NCBI GenBank assembly: GCA_964409685.1
Contig: CAYPEJ010000002.1
Location: forward strand, 193,963-257,962
Direction: 5' to 3'
From: Clostridium_AI sp964409685
GTDB lineage: Bacteria > Bacillota > Clostridia > Lachnospirales > Lachnospiraceae
DNA length: 64,000 nucleotides
The position numbers and the translations under genes were made by a program. The notes below the pieces were generated by a model that saw nothing but the letters and a program-made list of their open reading frames with translations, was not told the DNA's origin and made no database searches. Of the stretch, positions 10,212-18,307 are shown in pieces (the stretch's first letter is position 1; each line of letters opens with the position of its first letter).

Positions 10212-11144
10212 ATGGATGATAAGGAAATTTACATTGCGGTAAAAGAAGGTAGGCTTACAAAGGACGAAGCAGTTATTTTATTAAAAGCAAATTTAATTCA
10301 AAAGAAGATGCAGAATGCAACTGCAATGCCAAAGAAAGTATCAAAAGAAATGAACGTTACAATGAGTGCAGTAAATCACGTTCAAGAAGAAAAAGATATA
10401 AAAGATATTGTAATCGAAGCGTGCTCTAAAGTATTACATTTAAGCAGAAATGAGATTCCAACCAACTTAGAATTTGACGCATTAGGAGTAGATTCCATTA
10501 GTGGCGTAGAAATTATACGTGATATCAATCAAAAATGCCATTGCAATCTAGACGTAACAGCACTTTATGATTATCAAACAGTAGATAAATTAAGCGATTA
10601 CTTAAAGAGCATGAATGTTACAACACCAACTACGACTCAAGCTTCTCAATTAAATGTAAAAAATGTATATGTAGAAAATAAAGATAAGAATTACGATTAT
10701 AATAACCAGAGAAAAAGAACAATTTCTTTAGAACCATTAGGTTCTAAAGAAAAGGCTTCTGTACAAACAGGAGTACGTCCAGGTGAAAAAATTGTATTAG
10801 GCTTTGGTCAAAATCATACTACCTCAACCATTAAGGAATCACAAAAATGTGTATTAGAGCCAAAAGCAATGAATAGCTCAAAGGATATGGTAAAAGATTA
10901 TTTGGAACAAATCGTAAGAAAAGTTCTACATATTAACGAAATAATTGATGTCAATGCCACATTACGAGAAGTGGGAGTAGATTCCATTACAAGCGTAGAA
11001 ATCGTAAGAGATATAAATCAAGTATTTGGAACCTCATATGATGCAACCGTATTATATGACTATCCGACGATCTCCGTACTAAAAGGCCTAATCGAGTCCG
11101 ATGTATCGCCTGCAAGATTGGAAGAATTAAAAAAAAAACAGTAA
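10212..11144 (+). CDS. Tandem acyl carrier protein (polypeptide B, ACP-ACP), possibly the 5' part of an ACP-ACP-KS gene
   Basis: This 310-residue protein has an N-terminal docking helix pair (KEGRLTKDEAVILL, about 9-25), then two carrier domains with phosphopantetheine serines Ser95 and Ser258, both in GVDSI context, joined by a roughly 90-residue polar linker. The two ACPs share long identical runs (GVDSI, EI.RDINQ, LYDY.T), so they look like a duplication. Tandem ACPs after a KS-ECH module usually serve as the docking platform for an HMG-synthase beta-branching cassette. A good ribosome site (AAAGGGG) precedes the ATG. The gene ends just after a run of ten A residues, and the KS3 coding frame continues in the -1 frame from that run with no start codon of its own. 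The protein may therefore be made both as a free di-ACP and as a di-ACP-KS3 fusion of about 760 residues. Confidence 0.93.
   Translation: MDDKEIYIAVKEGRLTKDEAVILLKANLIQKKMQNATAMPKKVSKEMNVTMSAVNHVQEEKDIKDIVIEACSKVLHLSRNEIPTNLEFDALGVDSISGVEIIRDINQKCHCNLDVTALYDYQTVDKLSDYLKSMNVTTPTTTQASQLNVKNVYVENKDKNYDYNNQRKRTISLEPLGSKEKASVQTGVRPGEKIVLGFGQNHTTSTIKESQKCVLEPKAMNSSKDMVKDYLEQIVRKVLHINEIIDVNATLREVGVDSITSVEIVRDINQVFGTSYDATVLYDYPTISVLKGLIESDVSPARLEELKKKQ
11129..11138 (+). other. A10 slippery run, candidate -1 frameshift or transcriptional slippage site
   Basis: Ten consecutive A residues lie three codons before the stop of the di-ACP gene, read there as A_AAA_AAA. A slip of -1, or one extra A in the transcript, moves reading into the frame of KS3, which is open without interruption to 12499. 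A weak purine-rich GGAAG lies just upstream. No strong downstream hairpin was seen by eye. Confidence 0.6.
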
Positions 11145-12499
11145 AGACAATCTTAAATAGCGTTACTTCAGCTCAGTCAGATTGCAAAAATGATACAAAA
11201 GAACGTGTAGATGGGGTTGCAATCATAGGGATTTCAGGTCGATATCCAGGAGCGCGTAATATCTATGAGTATTGGGAAAATATAAAAAATGGTGTGGTGT
11301 CCATTGGTGAGATCCCAAAAGAACGTTGGAATATTGAGGAATATTATAGCGAGGATAGAAGTGAAAACGGAAAAACGTATAGCAAAATCGGAGGTTATTT
11401 AACAGATATTGATACATTTGATTCCCTCTTTTTCAATATCTCTCCATTAGAAGCAGAAACAATGGACCCACAACAACGTTTATTTTTGCAAGAAGCATGG
11501 AGTGCACTTGAAAATGCAGGTTACACCAAAGAAATGTTAAATGATAAAAAGTGTGGAGTATATGTTGGTGGAGGTTCCGGAGATTATGTTAAAGAATTAG
11601 AAAAGGCAGGAATAGAAAATTCAGCAGAGGCATTTACTGGTATGGCAGGATCGATTTTAGCATCTCGAATTTCCTACTTTCTAAATCTAAAAGGACCAAG
11701 TATTGCTCTTGATACAGCGTGTTCTTCTTCCTTGGTAGCCATTCATCAAGCCTATTGGGGCATTGTGAACCAAGAAATCGAAATGGCGATTGCAGGTGGA
11801 GTAGAACTTATGATAACACCAGAACTTCATGTTCGTTCAAGCAAGACTGGAATTATCTCACCAACAGGAAGATGTGCTACCTTTGATGAAAGTGCAGATG
11901 GAACCATTATAAGTGAAGGTGTTGGGGTAATCGTATTAAAATCACTACAAAAAGCAATTGAAGATCAGGATTATATTTACGGTGTCATAGAAGGAATTGG
12001 ATGCAACCAAGACGGAAAATCAAATGGGATTACAGCACCAAGTGCTCTTTCGCAAGAAATGTTAGAGACAGACGTTTATGAACGTTTTTCTATTAATCCA
12101 GAGACAATCGATTATATAGAAGCCCATGGAACAGCAACCAAATTAGGTGATCCGATTGAAGTAAAAGCGCTCACAAATGCATTTCGTAAATTTACACAGA
12201 AAAAGCAATTTTGTGTGCTTGGTTCTGTAAAGCCAAATATTGGACATACTACAGCAGCAGCAGGTGTTGCAGGAGTTATCAAAGTGCTTCTTGCAATGAA
12301 GCATCAGTTAATACCACAATGTGTAAATTACAAGGAACCAAACAAGCATATTGATTTTGAAAACTCTCCTTTTTATGTAAATACAGAACCGTTAGAATGG
12401 AAAGCAAATGAAAATGAAATGCCAAGACGAGCAGCAGTAAGTTCATTTGGCTTCGGAGGAACAAACTGTCATTTAGTAATTAGAGAATATAGAAAATAG
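11138..12499 (+). CDS. Ketosynthase KS3 (polypeptide C), start supplied by frameshift; lacks its flanking subdomain
   Basis: This is a complete KS core with Cys in DTACSSSLVA (Cys codon 11720), HGTAT, and a KPNIGHTTAAAG version of the lysine/histidine motif. The first KS beta strand (VAIIGISGRYPG) is encoded at about 11216-11257, but no ATG, GTG or TTG occurs in this frame between the stop at 11057-11059 and a GTG at 11294. Starting at 11294 would delete the N-terminal strand and loop conserved in every other KS here. I therefore set the left edge at the slip site, where the frame joins the di-ACP gene. The protein ends right after the FGGTNCH/EY region. The usual post-KS flanking subdomain is instead the first 150 residues of polypeptide D. 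By position KS3 would accept the beta-branched intermediate. If no slippage occurs, this is a pseudogene fragment. Confidence 0.75.
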   Translation, partial: TVKTILNSVTSAQSDCKNDTKERVDGVAIIGISGRYPGARNIYEYWENIKNGVVSIGEIPKERWNIEEYYSEDRSENGKTYSKIGGYLTDIDTFDSLFFNISPLEAETMDPQQRLFLQEAWSALENAGYTKEMLNDKKCGVYVGGGSGDYVKELEKAGIENSAEAFTGMAGSILASRISYFLNLKGPSIALDTACSSSLVAIHQAYWGIVNQEIEMAIAGGVELMITPELHVRSSKTGIISPTGRCATFDESADGTIISEGVGVIVLKSLQKAIEDQDYIYGVIEGIGCNQDGKSNGITAPSALSQEMLETDVYERFSINPETIDYIEAHGTATKLGDPIEVKALTNAFRKFTQKKQFCVLGSVKPNIGHTTAAAGVAGVIKVLLAMKHQLIPQCVNYKEPNKHIDFENSPFYVNTEPLEWKANENEMPRRAAVSSFGFGGTNCHLVIREYRK

Positions 12500-12517
12500 T
12501 GAGTAGGGATGTAAAAA

Positions 12518-15500
12518 ATGATGGAAAATAATTGGGAAAATGGTCAAGTCATGCATCGAAATAATGTTGCAGAAATATTAGAATGTTGGTTCATTCCAAT
12601 CTCTACTAGAACAGAAGAAACACTAAAGTTAAAAATAAACGAATTAAGAGATTGGATATGCACAGATGGTAAAAATGAGACGATTGGTGATATCTCCTAT
12701 ACAATGTGTTGCTGTAGAGAACACTATGAAAAGAGAAAAATACTAGTAGTTTCAAGTGTGGAAGAATTATTGTTTGAATTAGAACAACTCTGTCAAGATT
12801 GGGAGTATTTCAATACGAGTAATGTGGAACATACAATTGCTATGCAATATTTATCAGGTGAGACGGTGGATTGGAAGCCTCTTTTTGAAGGAAAAGCAAT
12901 TCAAAAGATACCAATGCCAACGTATCCATTTGAAAAAGTACATCATTGGATTCCATATGTTAATTCAAAGAAAGAAGAAATACCATATGGCAAAACCTAT
13001 ATAGATGCAAATATCTCAGATTTGAATGGTTTAAAATATAAGAAAAATTATCCTAGTAAGAAAAGCGTTTACTTTTTTCAAAATGGTGAGAAAACCTACC
13101 TAAATCCATTCAATTATATAGAAATGGTAAGAGAAGTATCGCAAGCAGCATTAAACATAGAGAGATTAGAGTTAAGAGAACTGAAATGGGCGAATCCTAC
13201 AGAATGGCAAGGAATTGATATAGAAAAAATTGCTAGGGTTACCAAACAAGGGGAAACATTTTATTGTGATATTCATGGAAAGGAAGAACGCATTACCTTT
13301 CAAACCATGATAAAGAATGAGAATTTCGAGAGCATACAGGGCGTTGCACAAGCATTTGATAAGAATATGCATCGAGATAGGAACGTCAATCATGTGATCG
13401 TAGAAGATAAATCCTTTTTTATGAAAGTAAACAATACCAATTCAAAAATAGAAGGCTGGTTAGCAGCAGAGACCTTGGTAAATGCTTTTGGTTTGGTATT
13501 GGAAAAAATCTTAGGACAAACAGGAGCGATTTATTTTCCTTATGAAATGGATTCCGTATCCATGTTAGAAGCCATAGGAGAAGTATTTTATCTATGCGGA
13601 ACCTTTGAAGTAGAGGCAGAAAATATATGCTTTGATTGCGAGGTAAGAAACCAACAGAATGAAGTGATTCAGGTATATCGAAAGCTGTGTTGGAAGAAGT
13701 GGAAGCAAGAAAAGAAGGGACGTGAACTTGTCTTTGCACAGGAGATTTTAAAAGAAAAATCTAGGGATACGAATCCAACAGGGAAAGATGTAGCATATGT
13801 GGTTTTTGAAGATGCATTTGTAGAGCATGGATTTCATACATTCAGAAATGCATTGGATAAGCATGTTGTATTTGTTCAAAGAGGTGAACAATTCGTAAAG
13901 ATATCAGAGAATCATTATAAAATGCAACATAACAATCCGAACCATTATCAAATGCTATTGGATGCAATCAAACAGGACAAGATATATGTTATTTATCACT
14001 GGGCAAATAGTCCATTTTCGGAGCGTACAGAAGACATTGTAAGACAATTGGACAATAGTTTAAAACCACTAATCCTATTTTTAAAAGAGTTAGGGAAAAA
14101 TGCACGTAGGAAACAGGTGAAATTGGCATATGTGTATCAGGAGAAAAAGCATGAACAACCAATATATAAGGCAATCAGTTGTTTCCTTAGAAGTGTTCAA
14201 TTAGAGCTTACCAACTTAGAAGTTATGACGGTATCTGTAGAGCGTTTGACAGGTGAAGTTGTGGAAAATATCATGAAAGATTTCGAGGCTCATGATACCT
14301 GGATTCGCTATGAACAAGAAAAGCGCTTAGTACGTGCAATTCAAGTAAAAGATTTGACTGGTGAGGATGAAGTTGCATTTAAAGAAGGAGAGTATTATCT
14401 AATCACTGGTGGATTAGGTGGTATTGGTATAGAAGTTGCTAAGATTTTACTAGCGCAGTGGAACGTAAATTTGATTTTACTAGGTAGAAGTAAGGCGGAT
14501 GCAGAGACAGTAAAAGAGAGATTGGCTTTGTTAAAAACACTTTCTGGACAAGTTGATTATATTGAGGCAGATATTTCAAAACAAGATGGAATAAAGAAAG
14601 TGGAAGATTATCTAAGTAAAAAAGAAATAGCACTTTCTGGAATCCTTCATTGTGCTGGAATGTCCAAAGATAAGTTATTCTTAGACAAACCAGAAGAGGA
14701 ATATTTTGAAGTACTGATGGCTAAGTTATTTGGAACCATACAGTTGAATCATTTGTTAGAAAAATTTCAACCAAAGTTATGTATGCTATTCTCATCAGTT
14801 GCAGCAATTAAAGGAAATATTGGACAAGCGGATTATAGCTTTGCCAATGGCTTCATGGATTCGTATATACCATTGCTTCGTGAACGATATGTTAATACAA
14901 ATGTAGTGTCAGTCAATTGGACTGTTTGGGAAAAAGGAACGATGAAACTTTCAGAGGATAAACAAAAGAATCTGGAAGAGACAATTGGATTTGCAATGCT
15001 TCCAAGTCAAGCTGGAGTGCAAGCAATGAATACTATTGTTACACATGGCATGGGCAATTGCATTGTGGGATATGGAGATGCAGAGAAGATAGAATCCTAT
15101 TTGTGTGAAGAAGAGCAAGAGACACAAGAAGCTAGTACAGTAGAAGAGGGAGTAGCAGATGAAGTATTATATAGTGAAACCATTGAATTTTTAATTCGCT
15201 TATTCTCAGAAGTATTTCGTTTGCCAAAAGAAAGTATAGATTCCAAAGTAGAATTTAAAAATTATGGAATTGATTCAGTTATCGTAATGAATTTTAATCA
15301 TACTTTGGAACAGTATATCAAAACCATATCCAAAGTATTACTTTATCAGTATCATACCATTCATGAGATTGCAGAATATATGATAGAGCATCATAAGGCA
15401 GAGCTTCTTGTTGCACTTGGATTATTGGAGCAAGAATCAGATAAGTCCGATTCTGCGAAAGCGAAAGAACAAGGTATCGAAGAATGGGATCGCTTACAGA

Positions 15501-18307
15501 AAAAAGGAAGTCTAGCGTATGGTCAATCGCAAAATCGAATACAAGATATTGCGATTATAGGAATGAGTGGAAGATTTCCAATGGCAGACAATGTGGATGA
15601 GCTTTGGGACAATCTAGTGTCTGGAACAGATTGTATTACAACAATACCAGAAGAAAGATGGGATTATAAAAAGTATTTTTCACCAGATAGTTCCGATAGT
15701 GTCAAAGGGAAAATGTATAGTAAATGGGGCGGATTTATTAACAATGCAGATCAATTTGATCCAATGTTCTTTAATATTACGCCAAAGGAAGCAGAACTGA
15801 TGGACCCACAAGAGCGTTTGTTATTAGAAGAGGCTTGGAAGATCTTAGAGGACGCAGGTTATAGCAATGAGAAATTAGAAGCATATAAGAAAAGTTACAA
15901 TGGATACAATGTTGGGGTATTTGCTGCAGTAACAACTATGACGTATTCTTTATTGGCATCCGAGCAGTGGAAAGATGGAATTGTAACCATACCGAATTCC
16001 TTGCAGTGGTCCATGGCAAATCGTATTTCTTATACCTTGGATCTAAACGGTCCAAGTATACCAGTAGACACAGCTTGTTCATCAGCATTAACTGCAGTAC
16101 ATCTTGCATGTGAAAGTTTATATAACAAGGAATGTAAATTAGCATTAGTAGAAGGGGTAAACCTATATCTACATCCAGCACGTTATATTGGAATGTGTCA
16201 GATGAATATGCTTTCACCAACGGGAAGATGTCATACATTCAGTGCCAATAGTGATGGATTTGTTCCAGGAGAAGGGGTAGGCGGAATCTTACTAAAACCA
16301 TTGGATCAAGCGGTAGAGGATGGAGATCATATCTATGCAGTAATTAAATCTACCTCCATTAATCATGGTGGAATGACAAGTGGATATAAAGTGCCAAATC
16401 CAAATGCCCAATCTGATTTAATTGTGGAAGCTTTTAAGAGAGCGAATATCAATCCAAGAAGTATTAACTATATCGAGACACATGGAACGGGAACAAAATT
16501 AGGAGATCCAATCGAGATAGCAGGTCTTGTAAAAGCATTTAGCGAATATACAAAAGATACTGCATACTGCGCATTAGGTTCTGTAAAATCCAATATTGGA
16601 CATTTAGAAAGTGCAGCAGGAATTGCCAGTATTATTAAAGTAATTCAGCAGATGCAACACAAACAGTTAGTGCCTTCTATTCATTGCGAGGAAATCAATC
16701 CAAATATTATCTTAGATAATACGCAATTTTATATTCAAAGAGAGCTAGAAACTTGGGAACAAGTAGTGGTAGAGGAAGATGGAAAAGAGGTTGTTTACCC
16801 AAGAAGAGCAGGCGTTAGTTCTTTTGGAGCTGGTGGTGGAAATGGTCATGTTATCTTAGAGGAATACATAGAAAAGCCAAGGGAACAGAGCACGCAAACA
16901 GACAACTATGTATTTGTATTATCTGCAAAATCAGAAGAAAGGCTACATGCGTATGCGAAGAAAATTCTTGCATTTTTAGAAGAAAAAGAGTCTGTAGATT
17001 TTGAGGACTTTATATATACACTTCAAGTGGGTAGAAATGCAATGGAATATAGGATGGCACTTGTAACTACAAGCAGAGAAGATTTAATCCGCAAAATCAA
17101 ACAATATCTAGCCAATGAAATGGAAGGCATTTTCACTGGATATGTAAAACGTATTGCTGAACGAAAAGAAAATGTTTCGGATACTGCATTAGATGTTGTA
17201 GCAAAGAAGTGGGTAGAAAACTATAAAGTTACTTGGGAGGATTATTATAAAGCAAGACCAAATATCATATCTATCCCAACGTATCCATTTGAAAGAGAAA
17301 CATATTGGTTACCAGATGCCAAAGGAAAAGAAGAGGCGCGAGAAGTTCAAATTCACCCAATGGTAGGAAAAAATGTTTCTACATTAAGAGAGCAAAAGTT
17401 TGTAACAAACTATACAGGAACTGAGTTTTTTATTACAGATCATAGGATTAATGGAAATGCTGTATTACCAGGGGCAGCGTATATTGAAATGGCGAGAGTT
17501 GTATTAGAACTATCCTTGGAGATGGAAATTAGTTGTATCTCAAATGTTTCTTGGCTTAGACCGATTGTTTTTCGTGGACAATCCATCGCAGTATATACAC
17601 GATTAAAGGTGAAAAATGGAATCTGTTACTTTGAGATTTATTCTAAAGATACAAAGGGCGGTAAACAGATAAACTGTGAAGGGGAAGTTATTATTGCACA
17701 ACAGGAAAGAGTGAACTTTACTGCAATGGACGATGTGATAGATACACAGAGTATTGTAAAATATGCAGAAAAAGAAATACACAAACAAAGCTTCTATGAC
17801 GCATATCAAGAGGCAGGATATGTGTATGGAGAAACCATGCAAGCATTCCAATCTGCATTTGTAAAAGGAAGGGAAGCAGTGGTGCAATTAGAGATTCCTG
17901 AGCAGACAGCCAAGGAACAAGAAATGTATGTACTACATCCAACACTTTTAGATGGTGCATTCCAAGCGGTATCCACTTTGTTGAGTGGCAAAGAAACAGA
18001 AGGAAAAGTATATATGCCATTCCAATTAGACAAAATCATGTTCTTGAAAGAGTTTAATAAAGTGAAAAAGGTATATATTCGCTTACAGAATGAGGAAAGT
18101 AAATCAGAAGTTTTAAAACTAGATTTATTTATGACGGATGAAAATAATATTCCTTATGGAGAAGTTCGAGGATTTACAACAAGAGCAATGAATACAAATG
18201 GTGTGAAACATAACGCTTTATTGGATGTGCTCGTAAAACTCAAAAAAGGGGAAGTCACGATGGAAGAAGTGAAACAATATATAGGGAGGGACAAAAGTGG
18301 AGAATAA
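12518..18307 (+). CDS. Trans-AT PKS polypeptide D: flanking subdomain, DH-like, KR, ACP, KS4, DH
   Basis: This 1929-residue protein begins, unusually, inside a module. Residues 1-150 are a post-KS flanking subdomain (ISYTMCCCREHYEKR, then MPTYPFEKVHHW at about 133-144) that belongs to KS3. A DH-fold region follows (about 160-405) lacking the HxxxGxxxxP histidine; only a GEKTYLNP remnant remains, so it is probably inactive. Next come a KR (about 420-860, TGGLGGIG near 630, SS and DYSFAN catalytic motifs, B-type Asp), an ACP (Ser920), KS4 (1009-1450, Cys1187, HGTGT intact) and an intact DH (1610-1900, His1642, Asp1812). The C terminus is a docking helix pair (LKKGEVTMEEVKQYI). KS4-DH has no KR or ACP of its own and is completed by the KR-ACP opening polypeptide E. 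The start is 18 bases after the KS3 stop, in the same frame, behind a modest AGGG site. Confidence 0.93.
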   Translation: MMENNWENGQVMHRNNVAEILECWFIPISTRTEETLKLKINELRDWICTDGKNETIGDISYTMCCCREHYEKRKILVVSSVEELLFELEQLCQDWEYFNTSNVEHTIAMQYLSGETVDWKPLFEGKAIQKIPMPTYPFEKVHHWIPYVNSKKEEIPYGKTYIDANISDLNGLKYKKNYPSKKSVYFFQNGEKTYLNPFNYIEMVREVSQAALNIERLELRELKWANPTEWQGIDIEKIARVTKQGETFYCDIHGKEERITFQTMIKNENFESIQGVAQAFDKNMHRDRNVNHVIVEDKSFFMKVNNTNSKIEGWLAAETLVNAFGLVLEKILGQTGAIYFPYEMDSVSMLEAIGEVFYLCGTFEVEAENICFDCEVRNQQNEVIQVYRKLCWKKWKQEKKGRELVFAQEILKEKSRDTNPTGKDVAYVVFEDAFVEHGFHTFRNALDKHVVFVQRGEQFVKISENHYKMQHNNPNHYQMLLDAIKQDKIYVIYHWANSPFSERTEDIVRQLDNSLKPLILFLKELGKNARRKQVKLAYVYQEKKHEQPIYKAISCFLRSVQLELTNLEVMTVSVERLTGEVVENIMKDFEAHDTWIRYEQEKRLVRAIQVKDLTGEDEVAFKEGEYYLITGGLGGIGIEVAKILLAQWNVNLILLGRSKADAETVKERLALLKTLSGQVDYIEADISKQDGIKKVEDYLSKKEIALSGILHCAGMSKDKLFLDKPEEEYFEVLMAKLFGTIQLNHLLEKFQPKLCMLFSSVAAIKGNIGQADYSFANGFMDSYIPLLRERYVNTNVVSVNWTVWEKGTMKLSEDKQKNLEETIGFAMLPSQAGVQAMNTIVTHGMGNCIVGYGDAEKIESYLCEEEQETQEASTVEEGVADEVLYSETIEFLIRLFSEVFRLPKESIDSKVEFKNYGIDSVIVMNFNHTLEQYIKTISKVLLYQYHTIHEIAEYMIEHHKAELLVALGLLEQESDKSDSAKAKEQGIEEWDRLQKKGSLAYGQSQNRIQDIAIIGMSGRFPMADNVDELWDNLVSGTDCITTIPEERWDYKKYFSPDSSDSVKGKMYSKWGGFINNADQFDPMFFNITPKEAELMDPQERLLLEEAWKILEDAGYSNEKLEAYKKSYNGYNVGVFAAVTTMTYSLLASEQWKDGIVTIPNSLQWSMANRISYTLDLNGPSIPVDTACSSALTAVHLACESLYNKECKLALVEGVNLYLHPARYIGMCQMNMLSPTGRCHTFSANSDGFVPGEGVGGILLKPLDQAVEDGDHIYAVIKSTSINHGGMTSGYKVPNPNAQSDLIVEAFKRANINPRSINYIETHGTGTKLGDPIEIAGLVKAFSEYTKDTAYCALGSVKSNIGHLESAAGIASIIKVIQQMQHKQLVPSIHCEEINPNIILDNTQFYIQRELETWEQVVVEEDGKEVVYPRRAGVSSFGAGGGNGHVILEEYIEKPREQSTQTDNYVFVLSAKSEERLHAYAKKILAFLEEKESVDFEDFIYTLQVGRNAMEYRMALVTTSREDLIRKIKQYLANEMEGIFTGYVKRIAERKENVSDTALDVVAKKWVENYKVTWEDYYKARPNIISIPTYPFERETYWLPDAKGKEEAREVQIHPMVGKNVSTLREQKFVTNYTGTEFFITDHRINGNAVLPGAAYIEMARVVLELSLEMEISCISNVSWLRPIVFRGQSIAVYTRLKVKNGICYFEIYSKDTKGGKQINCEGEVIIAQQERVNFTAMDDVIDTQSIVKYAEKEIHKQSFYDAYQEAGYVYGETMQAFQSAFVKGREAVVQLEIPEQTAKEQEMYVLHPTLLDGAFQAVSTLLSGKETEGKVYMPFQLDKIMFLKEFNKVKKVYIRLQNEESKSEVLKLDLFMTDENNIPYGEVRGFTTRAMNTNGVKHNALLDVLVKLKKGEVTMEEVKQYIGRDKSGE

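Noticed and set aside
11294..12499. KS3 as an independent gene starting at GTG 11294
   Set aside because: That start removes the first strand and nucleotide-like loop conserved in all other KS domains here, has no ribosome site, and the missing part is encoded intact just upstream in the same frame.
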